This document shows, in pieces, positions 1-10,148 of a stretch of DNA of 64,000 nt. Origin of the DNA: Luscinia megarhynchos (Eukaryota > Chordata > Aves > Passeriformes > Turdidae). Position 1 is the stretch's first letter, and every line of letters begins with the position of its first letter. Where the stretch lies: positions 3,534,001-3,598,000 of the forward strand of contig JAPFBE010000032.1 of NCBI GenBank assembly GCA_034336665.1, read 5' to 3'. Made by a program: the position numbers and the translations under genes. The notes beneath the pieces are model-generated. The model was not told where the DNA came from. It searched no databases and saw nothing but the letters and a program-made list of their open reading frames with translations.

Positions 1-86
1 CTCTCCTCTGTCCAGCTGTAGCAAGGGAGGGTGAGTGAGCAGCTTTCATGGGTGCTTGGCATTTGACCAGTGTCAAACCACTACAC
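1..86 (+). mobile_element. 3' end of an LTR (local family LTR-F), cut by window edge
   Basis: The last ~85 bases resemble the ends of the LTR-F copies at 761-1980 and 18599-21925: a short stem region, then a GTCAAACC-like stretch and a terminal ACTACA. The start lies outside the window, so length and target duplication cannot be checked. Confidence 0.6.
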
Positions 87-403
87 TTTTGTTATGATTG
101 CCAAGAGCTGGGTGAAGCTCCTTCATTTAATTTCACATTGGACAAGAGAATGCTTGCTTTAACACACTCCATGCTCACCTGGGTAGCTCTCCTGTGGGTC
201 TACCTATGGCCTTAAGTACCTTCCCAAAAGCAGCTTCAGACATCCTCACTGGCATATTGCTCTTTGCCCACTGTATATTGCTACACTTGTGTATAAGGTG
301 CTAAAGGCATATGGGGTCCTTCCTCCTTCCTGCATCTCTACTGAGATTGGAGATAACCTGACAAGCCATGATGGCTCAAGCCTGCCCTTCCCAAAACTAA
401 GTC
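87..403. other. Unassigned sequence
   Basis: About 320 bases between two LTRs. No open frame of note, no recognisable repeat and no RNA gene seen. It is probably older host sequence or a decayed repeat. Confidence 0.4.
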
Positions 404-409
404 ATCAGA

Positions 410-746
410 TGTTGTAACCCAATACCAGGGGTAGAAGGAATGCTTTAACCCTTCCCAGGTCCCTATCCCATTGGCAGAAAGCCATAGGGGCCTCTTTCCC
501 TCTCATCTCTCCTGTTACCCTAAACCCGTGTCCCTATCCTATTGGCAGAAAGCCAATTCCCCTCCCAGACCCTTTCCTAGAAAAGAACATTAGCTGAGAC
601 CCTAGTTCTCTTTGTTTCCTGAGACCACCATGCAATAAACCAACCCTGAGATAGACAAAGAGCCTCTTTTGTATTCCTTCGTTTATCTTATGTAACAACT
701 CTGGCTCCCTCTTAGTATATAGCTAGGAGGGAGTTACAGTGTTACA
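410..746 (+). mobile_element. Solo LTR, short class II (ERVK-like) type, 337 bp
   Basis: Starts TGTTGTAAC and ends GTTACA, flanked by a perfect 6-bp duplication ATCAGA (404-409 and 747-752). Six-base duplications and a length near 340 bp fit alpha/betaretrovirus-like elements. AATAAA is at 634-639. Two direct copies of a block with ATTGGCAGAAAGCC (about 472 and 541), each carrying an inverted CCAAT box, probably form the U3 enhancer. No internal region remains, so this is a product of LTR-LTR recombination. Confidence 0.85.
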
Positions 747-760
747 ATCAGACACCTGTG

Positions 761-1980
761 TGTGGTGGTTTGTAAAGGTTTCCTGAAATTTTTACTTGCC
801 GAGACCTGGGCAGTTTCCCTTGTACTTGACAAGGACTAATCAGTGTCAGATTTTTAAGATTAGCACATTGTTACACCAATGAGAAAGTTTATGCTTCTTT
901 TTAAGATTAGCATGTTATAGCAATGAGAAAGTTTATGTGTCTTTGTGAAACACACATGTAAAGACAAAAACCCCAGGCCGCCAGAGGCAGACGGGCTCTG
1001 ATGCAGGCAGGGCACTTTGTATAGTAAAACAACTCCGTAAAACTCCGGGCTTCAGCCTGGAAGAGATCACAGAACCATCCGCTGCCCAGGCAAGGTATTA
1101 ACTCTTTCACTGCCCAAAATAAGACTTACAGACACTTTGTTGTCTCTCCTGAGTAAAAGAAAAAGACGAAAATGGTAATACACAGAAAAACAGCATAAAA
1201 ACACCAAAGTCAGAAAAAAAGAAAAGTCAAGGCCCAGATGAGGGAAGAAAAGTCGTAAACTGAAATTTCTCCTTTTTTAAGCTATGAAAAAGAAACTCTT
1301 GTTTCCTTATAACACATAAAAATATGATAAAGTAGATGTAATTGTTCTAACTGTAAATATGAGCAGAGGCATTAGTGTTAAAGTAAGTAAAAGTTAAAAT
1401 AGCTGTAATCCCCTAAGTTTAAATAGTAAGAAGATAAAAACCCCTACTGCTCCCCAGGGGAAAAGAAGAAAAAAACCAACAACTCTGTTTTTTCAAAAAT
1501 AAAAAAAAGCTTTTGTTTAAACTATTATAATCTTTAAAGTGTACACCACAGTTAATATGATCCTCAATAATAGCTCTAAGAAAACTGCTAGTTAAGGAAA
1601 AAAATTTTACATAGCAATCAAAACTCCATTCTCCCAGGCGGCTGATCACTGTAACACCAAAGCCACGAAAAAACTGTTTCTTATGAAAAAATCTCCAAAA
1701 ACTAAAGAGGGAAGTCTCCTCTCCCAAGTAAATTAGCGAAAGACTATTTTAAAAATAGTAAACTGACTAAATTGTTTTCTGTACATCTTCAGTGTAAAAA
1801 AAGAAGTATAGAAGAGGAGGGGGGAGGAAAAGTGGTCTAAAGTTTTATTCTGTTTTTTTTTTCTTACAGTTTCTAATAATAAAGTTTCTCTTTTTACCAT
1901 TTAAAGTTGTCTGTTTTACCTTCCTCCTAATCCTATCTCATAGCAAAAAAATTTCAAATTAGTGAACCACAACCACTACA
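761..1980 (+). mobile_element. Solo LTR, LTR-F family, 1220 bp
   Basis: Starts TGTGGTGGTT and ends ACCACTACA, flanked by a perfect 5-bp duplication CTGTG (756-760 and 1981-1985). Five-base duplications are typical of ERVL-like and some other classes. AATAAA lies at 1878-1883 close to the 3' end, fixing the plus orientation. A ~45-bp block (TTTTAAGATTAGCA ... GAGAAAGTTTATG) is directly repeated at about 853-897 and 900-946, a likely U3 enhancer repeat. Open frames inside it (such as 1419-1727 minus) are chance. Confidence 0.85.
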
Positions 1981-2140
1981 CTGTGAGTCTCTGCTTGGCA
2001 GCCCCAGCCTTTCTCTCCTTATCACTGCCAAAAATTATTCAGTTGAAATCCATGGCCTTTCACCAGCAAGAATGCAACGTGAGGAGCAGAACCATCTCAT
2101 CTGCTTCTCTGTCCTGGATACAGAAACAAGGGGGTGCAGA
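1981..2140. repeat. Dispersed repeat R1, copy 1
   Basis: This stretch matches 4276-4440 at high identity, including a core around CTTATCACTGCCAAAAATTATTCA and CATGGCCTTTCACCAGCA. The two copies differ on both sides, so it is a shared repeat segment and not an extended local duplication. Family unknown; it may be part of an old LTR or retroviral leader. Confidence 0.6.
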
Positions 2141-2997
2141 TTTCAGTGCTGTTTACTCTATATCATTTTGCATGATAGCCATGAGCACGATGGGGCGTGG
2201 TCTGGGGGCATGTGGCAGTTTCCAACAGAGTACACTGACATTTGAAATGGAACCTTTTGTTTTACCCTGTTCGCAGAAGGGGAGTGTAGCTGTGCCCCTT
2301 ATAAAACAGGGGACGGAAATGCAGGGGATCTTCTTTCCTCTTTCTGTCTCCTGAGGGAATCACCCTGAGCAAGTCCCTGAGTCACAGCCTGGAAAGCTGG
2401 ATTTCACAAACTAGTTCTGTCATTTAAGAACATCGCAGTCTGGGAAGCTGCATTTCTTTCTCAATCCTGAACTGTGGACTTGGAGACAGAGAGCTTGTGG
2501 TACCACTGACATGGCTCAGGGCCACTTGCCATCTTCACCAGCTGCCAGGGGACTGTTTGCAGCTTTCGCTGGCCACTCCCACACAGGGGCCCATGCTGGT
2601 ATCTTAGCAGAGTGAATCCTTTCAGATGAACTAGCCTTCCAGGTTTTGTTTTGCCCCTGTTCCCCATTGGTTTTGTCTGTCCAGAAAAGGGCATTAAGCC
2701 GCAGAGGTTTGTTTGCCACAGTATTTTGTTCTCCTGGGCCATGAGGAAGTGACTGGGAATGGCAGCCATCGTGTCTTTGTTCGGGGGGGACTACATAACA
2801 CCTTGCTTTTTTTGGTTAAGCCGTTCCCTCGTTTGTACAATTTTATTTTTATTGCTGTGTTTATTGCTATTTTATTTTAGTAAGATTTTGTCTCCTACAT
2901 TTTTTAACATCTCGTAGTTTCATTTTTGTTTTCTCCCCCCACTGTTAGGGGACATGGGAGGGGGAAGGGGCTCACACACTCTTAATCTTTTCCTCAC
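2141..2997. other. Unassigned sequence with TATA-like block
   Basis: A CTTATAAAACAGGGG block at about 2299 could be the TATA box of a decayed LTR, but no paired ends or target duplication were found. Short open frames here (2461-2769 and 2516-2719, minus) show no family features. No gene supported. Confidence 0.35.
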
Positions 2998-3355
2998 TGT
3001 TGTGAGAAATGACCGTTCACTTTAAAATCGTAAAGGTTTATTAAACCTCAACAACACAACAAGGACTGAATGAGGAAAAAGGAACAGTGCTGGGAGCATG
3101 GCCAACTGCCAGAGGCTCATCCACAGAATGGATGCTCCGCCCTTTATACCCCTGGTGTTCTGTCAGCCAACCTTGACCCCTCCCAAAGTCTGCCAGTCAA
3201 CTCTTCTTTGCTGTCCATTGGTGGAGACCTTCTTGCAACTTGATTGAAGGTGAGGTGTTGTTATGCCAAGCCTCCCCAGCAACAGGCTTTCCCCATTCCC
3301 AGCTGCACCATGCAAGGCCCAAATGTGCATATCCTCCCTCCACATGTCCCTAACA
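2998..3355 (-). mobile_element. Probable solo LTR, class II-like, ~358 bp
   Basis: Ends read TGTTGTGAGA and CCCTAACA. On the minus strand it has a CCAAT box (complement of CCATTGG near 3216), a TATA-like GGTATAAAG (complement near 3150) and a polyadenylation-like TTTAATAAACC (complement near 3040) in the expected order. The flanks (CCTCAC and ACCTGG) do not match, so the boundaries are less certain. Confidence 0.55.
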
Positions 3356-3371
3356 ACCTGGACAACCAAGG

Positions 3372-4058
3372 TGTACCTGGTTTGAAGGACAGGTGTCTGC
3401 CGATAAAGGCAGAAGTTTTCCTTTGAAATAGAGACTTTAAATCCACTCCCTCCAAGTACTATAATTGTTTGAATCAAGGACTCTGAGGGAGAGATAAGGG
3501 GGTAGGAATAACAGCACTTTTACTCATATATCTAACTGTACAAGCAGAAACAACAGCAGTTGTTAAAATTACCAACAAAACAGAACAGATTACTCGGTTC
3601 CAGTCCTTTCTGTAGCTGCAGGCACACTCTCTCTGCACTCGGTCCCAGTGCTGCAGACGAGCAAAGCCCGGCAGCTGCAGAGAAGCGGGTGGGAGCGGAG
3701 GCGGGAGGGGGCGGCAGCGGCCACGCCAGTCTCAGGTGGGAGCGGGCTGGAGAGGGCAGCTCCTCGCTCACCGTTTGTGTCCGGGTGATTAGCTGTGTCC
3801 TCAGAGGTAGGAGGCTGGAACGGGGGAGATGCAGGGCAGGTGATCGCAGACTGGCTCTCCTGCGTTCGGCCACGTGGCTGGAGACGGGGATCCTCCTCCG
3901 AGCTCGCCGGAAACATGAGTAACCCCTCCGGAAACACAAGTCGCCCCTCCGGAAGCTCAGCTCCCACCTATCCTTTTGTCTAGAGTCGTCAATGATCCTG
4001 GGTGTTACCCTGGCCAGCTCCATTGGCATGATAATGGGAAAAATTCTTTAAATTGACA
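3372..4058 (-). mobile_element. LTR, LTR-E family, 687 bp, without satellite array
   Basis: Reverse-complement homologue of the LTR at 10149-13453: both share a start near TGTCCCAGTTTAAAG and an end CAGACACCTGTCCTTCAAACC. The middle is GC-rich (about 3640-3960). The junction where the other copy holds its satellite array is here an uninterrupted GAGTAAAAGTGCTGTTATTCC (minus strand, near 3510-3530), so this copy shows the uninterrupted state. No target duplication recognised. Long frames at 3532-4029 and 3560-3922 are GC-rich chance frames. Confidence 0.75.
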
Positions 4059-4275
4059 CAGTAATAGAAAAACACTCAACCCCCAACACACGGGTATCTG
4101 GTGGCAACATTATAGGGGTGGGGAAAGGGGACTATGGGGAGAACAGAGTATGTCCAAACAACAAACTACAATAACATAACCATACATCAATAAAACTTCT
4201 TTTAACATAAACACAAAATTCATCCCTTAATTGTGAGAGCCAATCATCATATTACCCATCTATAACATTGTGAAA

Positions 4276-4440
4276 CCATTAGGTGCCTATGGCTCTCTGC
4301 TTAGCAGTCTCAACCTTTCTCTCCTTATCACTGCCAAAAATTATTCATTTGACATCCATGGCCTTTCACCAGCAAAAATGCAGCACAAGGAGCAGAACTG
4401 TCTCCTCTGCTCCTCTGACAAACCGAAGCAACAAAAGCAA
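4276..4440. repeat. Dispersed repeat R1, copy 2
   Basis: Homologous to 1981-2140. See copy 1. The homology fades after about 4430, where the other copy continues differently. Confidence 0.6.
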
Positions 4441-5575
4441 GGCTCTTCCTTTAAAACATAAAATAACTGATAAAAATTCGCATCAGCTAAGAAAAGTTGG
4501 AGGTTTATATAAATTGCAGGGGTTTAAAGAGGGAACAGAGCTGCATTCAAAGACTCAATTGCTAACCACACTTCATTCATCTGGCAGCTGCCCGCTCCCC
4601 CAGCAGTGTTACTGACGAAGTAAGATGAGCACTGTATTTGTTCCAGCTGCAGATTGCCCTTAACCCTTTGTAGTGTTGTTTTCAAAAAACACAGATCTTG
4701 TTTTCTGATGGTGGCTTTTCATTTTTGTGCTTGCCACAGCTACAGTCATTAGCTGTCATTCATAGATTAAAAATAAAGAAAAAAACCCCTTGCCATTCTA
4801 AAAAGTCCAGGCAGGATGAGCAAAAGGGGTATTAAAGTAAGGCTTTCAGGAAGTAGTTTGGAACAGGAAAAAAGAAGATAAAGCCATTATAAAAGCTTGT
4901 GCTAATACAGGAGATTTTTGTTGTGTTAATGTAGGCAAAAGAATTCCTATGAAGATTTATTAGTCAGGTCATATAATCTGCTCTCCTTCCTCTTCTGATG
5001 ATAAAATCAAGCCTGTTTTCCTCCACTAAGATGTTCCATTCTCTCAAGAGGAAAAAGCTATATATTTTTCTAAGACTCTGTTGTATACACAAGGCTGATG
5101 ACTTCAGAACAGAAAAATATGAAATACAGCAATTAAGGCACCCATTTACACTGTTAGGGTATTCCCCATAAAGCAAGCACAGTACCAGGTCTGTGGTATT
5201 TGAAGCTGAATAACTTGATGGAGCTGGGATATGCAGCACTATCCCCTTCCATCATCCCAGATCTGCTATAGCATCCACTGTCCCTCAGAACTTCAGTCCA
5301 GTAAAGCATTTACTTTATGCAAATCTGCTCCTAAGTCTGCTATTTGCCTTGGCCCTCAGCCAGCTAAGCACTTAGGCACATGCTTAAAGTTATGCAGAAG
5401 AGTAATAAGAACGAAGTCAGGGAGACAATTTTAATTACATATTTCAAGGATTTCCGGGATAAGGCCCTTAACCCTGGTGTGCAGCGTTTAACTGGGATGA
5501 TTCCAGCTGATTAATTCCCCTCTTTCCCTGACTTCTCTCCACCTGACCAGGCAACAAACGGTGGTATCTATTTAG
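4441..5575. other. Unassigned sequence
   Basis: AT-rich sequence with no open frame above about 90 residues and no recognised repeat. The frame 4964-5239 (minus) shows no family features. No gene supported. Confidence 0.4.
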
Positions 5576-5579
5576 CCAC

Positions 5580-6063
5580 TGAAAGGAGTGAGGAGAAGGT
5601 GTGTTTACAAGCAAACTGTGGGCCTGATGGTAGATAAGGCCAAATACTAAGAGGTGAAAGAAGCAATGGGGGGAACCATAAATTCCATAGGAATTCCATT
5701 AATTGACACAGACTGTTAATCACTCATGGCTGTGCAAAATCTCTGGATTTAGAGAAAAAGAACAGAGACACAAGGAAAAATAAAGATGGGGGGGGAGGGT
5801 ATATATCAGAAGGAGGTCTTGGGTATTAGGTGTTTCGGGGAGTCTGTACCTCTCAAGTACCTCAGCCAATGGGGAAAGAGAGGGAAATGCTGCTGGGAAA
5901 TGCTGCCAGGAAATTAGGACAAAAGGTGACTGCGTCCCCTAAAATTTTTGAGACACCCCAGGGGAAATGCCCCATGGCCCGTCCCTTTATTTGAATAAAG
6001 TTACAGGACTCCTCTCTCTTCTTTTTGGACATAAACCTTCAGTGTTTGTCGATTTTCTTGACA
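5580..6063 (+). mobile_element. Solo LTR of the gammaretroviral ERV-B family, 484 bp
   Basis: Aligns along most of its length with the ERV-B LTRs (46267-46767 and 53386-53899): shared CTCAAGTACCTCAGCCAATGGGGAAAGAG-type promoter block (CCAAT near 5873), shared TTTGAATAAAG polyadenylation signal near 5991-5998, and the same CTCCTCTCTC ... TTTTTGGAC U5. It is flanked by a perfect 4-bp duplication CCAC (5576-5579 and 6064-6067), the size expected for gammaretroviral integrases. It ends CTTGACA. More diverged than the two ERV-B LTRs are from each other, so it is an older insertion. Confidence 0.85.
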
Positions 6064-6067
6064 CCAC

Positions 6068-6902
6068 CAGGTGAAGGCTTGGCTTTTAAGAAGCCTTGTC
6101 TAGCCTCCAGGCAAAGCATGTCTTTATACCTCCCTGTGAAATACCTTCCAGAAATCCTCACCCAAACAAAGCCTCTGGAAAGGAAATAGCAAAAATTCTT
6201 CATGGTTTCCATGGGGAAAATTATCCTAATCAGTGAGATGAGGTGTATGTAAGATGAGGGTGATGACTGTTCATACTGTACACAGCTCCCAAACCAGACT
6301 CCTTAAAACTCCATCAGAAACCCCCAGCTACCATAGTCCTCATCTCCCAGGACAGGAGCCTCCTTGAATCTGGCCCCTGGATGTGGCTCTCTGCATGTGT
6401 TAAGATCTGAAAAGTCTTTTGGTGGACACCCTGGCAAAGAAGAGAGATGTGTCAAAAAAAAAAAAAAATACACAAAAATACCCTGTAGCAAAGTTCAGCA
6501 CCCAATGGGAAATTTTCAGAGAGGCCACACAGTTTCTAAAGGGCTGGAGGTCACCTACATGACTTGTTTTTTTGGCCTTCCATGCTCTTTCATATGAGCT
6601 TTTAAAATTTATTTCAATTGCATCCACCTATGCTAGGATCTGTGCGGCTGTGGGCACATGAACAGATCTGCAGTGAAAGCCTTCTCAGCACAGAGACAAC
6701 CACACCAAACAGGCATCACAGGCAAGACTTAAAAAATATAGACAAAACAGATGAGCAGAAGATTAGAGACCTGGACACAAATGATTAAGATTTGTTGATG
6801 ATTTATCTAGAAATAGGATTGCTTTTATCAAGGAGCAGCGACTTGCCCAGACTTGACAATGGACTAATGGAACATCACCAAGTCCCATTTCCATCCTTTA
6901 CC
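6068..6902. other. Unassigned sequence with poly-A run
   Basis: Contains a run of about 15 A at 6454-6468, which could be the tail of an old retroposed sequence, but nothing upstream is recognisable. No gene supported. Confidence 0.35.
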
Positions 6903-6907
6903 CATCC

Positions 6908-7174
6908 TGTTGCGTGGCGACCTGGTTCCAGCCCGGCGCGGCGGCTCTAACCCCGAGCCACTCGGTTCATGTGCTTTAAGACACCAATATGGCAGACAGC
7001 AAATGGCATTTATTGAGGGGTCACTGGGATTTTTATGGTGGGCTATCCATGTCATTTCCCTTAGCTTATGTCCGGCTGGGTGTGGCCAGGTACAGAGCTA
7101 GGATCTGACCTACAAGGGGTGGGGGGAAAAAGTGTCCCTGGCTGTCCGTCACAACCCGATATCTTCCGTACACA
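6908..7174 (-). mobile_element. Probable solo LTR, short class II-like, 267 bp
   Basis: On the minus strand it starts TGTGTACGG and ends CGCCACGCAACA, with AATAAA (complement of TTTATT near 7011) before a GC-rich U5-like end. The flanks CATCC (6903-6907) and AATCC (7175-7179) match in four of five bases and may be the target duplication. Confidence 0.6.
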
Positions 7175-7179
7175 AATCC

Positions 7180-10148
7180 CTAACTTTCCACACCATCCTC
7201 ATCCAATTCACTTCTAACCATCATCTGCTGCATTATCATCTGCTCCTGAACAGTCAGTCCTTCCCACTAGGGCATGAACATCTACATATAGCAATGGCAC
7301 TAAATAACCCACTAACTTTGGAAAAGCACCTGTGAAAGATGCCTGGATTACTCCAAACTGAAAACCACTTTAGGCAACCACTACATCATCAGTTTTCACT
7401 GCAGCACATACAGAAAGTCTTCTGCACTGCCAAAACACCTTCTTTTTCATTCAACCTCATGTTAGGAAAGTTATCTTAGACCTCCAAGAAGAGTATGACC
7501 ATCAACTGCTGCACTGCAGCCTTGCCCTTCCTGAACCAAAAACTCTCAGAAGTTGAGGACTGTCAGCATAAATTCAAGTCCTGTCTTGTATGCACCATGA
7601 AAAGATGTGTCAAGTAGAAACCAAACAAGGCAATCTCCTACTTCAGACAGAAACAGTAGGATGGTCTAGTGGTCAAGGAGCTTCACCTCTAATGCAGCAG
7701 GTTCCCAGTCTCAAGCACATTTTCAACCCTTGGAGCTACTTGCATTATATTTTTGTGGCAACTGGGCACTATTTCTTCTGATAGATGAGGAATAGAAACA
7801 AAGGATCTGTATCTTGGAAGTCTGTCACACTTCACCTGCCTTCCACCAAGGTCAACGTAGCCCATGTAATTATCTTTCATTACTCTGCTTGGAAACACCA
7901 CTGAAATCCTGGAGCTAGATGCTGAACACAAAGATCAGAAAGCTGCTCCAGCACCAGGAGAAAAGCAGCTGAAAGAATAATTTGCTTCTTGCTTGCTTTT
8001 ACTGTCAAACGAGGGCATTTGTAAAAAAGAAGAGTTTTAATCTGTTTGCCTAAGCATTTATAAAGCAAGTTACAAATAGTTTTACTTTCACCTAAAGGAC
8101 TCTGTAGTGTGTATAGTTCCAAGACTGTAGCACCACAAGAGGGGTGAGGGTGAGACTCTGAATTCCTCTCTGGCCATGAGTGTTCCCACCATTATGGGGA
8201 GGCAGCCGAGCAGTGGAGCAGAGAGAACAGAGAGAACTGGGGAAATTATTGATTTGGACATTCTGAACTTGGTAGGCCAAAAGCCATGGGAGATTCAAAC
8301 AAAGATTTGAGGGAGGTAGGAAAGGAACCTTGTGTTTTGTTTTTTGGTAGCCATGTGAAACTGCACCTGCAAAGATAGTAGTTAAGCATATTGATAAGAA
8401 ACATGAACAATATGGATATTGCTTGGCAGTAGAATATTCTATTCAAAGCTGTAAGGCTATACAAGCTAAGCTCTGCAATCAATAAATCGGCTTCTTGCAT
8501 CCACGCAATGAGTCCTGTCTCTTCAATCACTCGACACACCATACCTTTAGGATTTCAGGCAAGACATGGGACATCTCCCCCCCTCTCATCTCCATTTCCA
8601 GGAGTACTGGTCTCTTGACAGTTTTTCAAAACTAGGTTTGGTTTTCCTTCAGCCCTCAGAGCATTTCCAGAAGAGGAGTTCCCATCTGCTTGTACTGACA
8701 AAGCAGACAAGAGGAAAGACAAGCTGCTGCTGTGATCTTCAGATTATGTCAAGCTGCACGTACATTTGAAGTTGGCCATCCAGTTCTCAGCAGCCAGGAG
8801 CAATTTTGTAACAGCTACTTCCTCCACTGCTCACAGAGCTGATCTTCAGGAAAGCTCATGTAGTGTGAGGAAATCCTGACCATCACCATCAAAACATTAT
8901 CAACACAGCAAGGAGTTAATAACAACAGGAATTACCTTATGGCAAAATCACCATTATGGTTCATGTAACTGCTTGGTACCAAGGTCCAATAAGCTGGGAA
9001 AAAAGCAAGAGGAGGTCACACATGCTATTAGATGGTTATTGTGTTAGGAAAGAAGGGGAAAAAAAGAGGCGGGTTTCTACAATTTGATGAGCATCATCCA
9101 CTTTCCATCTGGCAAATGCATCAGGTCTTTAAGAATGATATGCTTACTAGATTGAACTTGCCTTCTATAAGAAGACCACAGGTCCCACCTTCTCCTTTGG
9201 GAAGGTAAGTGGCATTTAGCCTGGCAGATACTACCTGTAAGAAGTATCACTGTTCATGGTGGCAGAACCTAGTGTGGTCTGCAAGTTTTGCTCTGGATTC
9301 ACAAGAAATTTTCTAGAAACCACAGTAGCCCTCTGATCCATGTACAACCTCCCTTAACAGAGAGCTGCAGGCTGCCTTAATAATGGCCAGGACTGGTGGC
9401 ACATTGCAGGTATGTCATTTAAAGTGCTGGCTTGAAAACCTGGATGTTGCCAGATGATAGTCAATCCTTGGAGCAAACACATGGCAAGCAGCTATGCCTC
9501 CTTTAACCTCATCCTTTCTGGAGACCATACACCAGCAGCACACAGGCTTTGCACATGCACTATGAGAGCAGCAGAAATACCCCATCTTGGAGAAGCAGAC
9601 AAACATCAGGGTTCACCTATCCTCTATGGGGATTTGGCCACTTGTTGAGCAAATGTTGGGAAAGATGCTGCCATGACATTGTGAAGGAACACTTATGCAC
9701 TGTAAGTGGACAGATGTCCCCCCACCATGAGAAACACTCATCGGTACACTTCTCCAAGCGCAATGCTACATCTGAACTAGAGCCCCTCGGAGACTTCATT
9801 TTTTTTTTCTTTTTGCAGCTCAAGATTACTGAGCTCGCAGAGTGTCTCTTTAATGTCACATATGTGGTTCATGTCCCTCAGGCCACAGCAAAAGCAGTCT
9901 GGGATATTTGCACAGACTCCTCACAATGGAAGGAAGAGGGTGTGGGAGGGAGGATCAGCCTGCTGTGTTGGGAAGGCGAAAATTTAACAGGAAAGTTTTA
10001 CAGATATACAGAAGGTTCTATAGAAATGAATACAAGTTTTGATATATAAAAGATGCTTTTAGGGCCAGTTGTTGCTGAAGCAACTGAGAGAACAAAGGCT
10101 TAGCCGAGTTGGAAGGAGTTTGTTGGGGGTTGGGGTTTTTTCCCTTAC
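7180..10148. other. Long unassigned stretch
   Basis: About 3 kb with no recognised retroelement, no coding frame with family features and no RNA gene. The longest frame (9549-10049 plus, 166 residues) crosses an oligo-T run and shows no domain. It may be host intergenic sequence or old repeats too decayed to name by eye. Confidence 0.4.

Noticed and set aside
3532..4029. 165- and 125-residue frames in several phases
   Set aside because: GC-rich core of an LTR-E copy; several overlapping frames of similar length are expected by composition.
9549..10049. 166-residue plus-strand frame
   Set aside because: Crosses an oligo-T run coding for Phe repeats, has no domain and no supporting splice or promoter signal.
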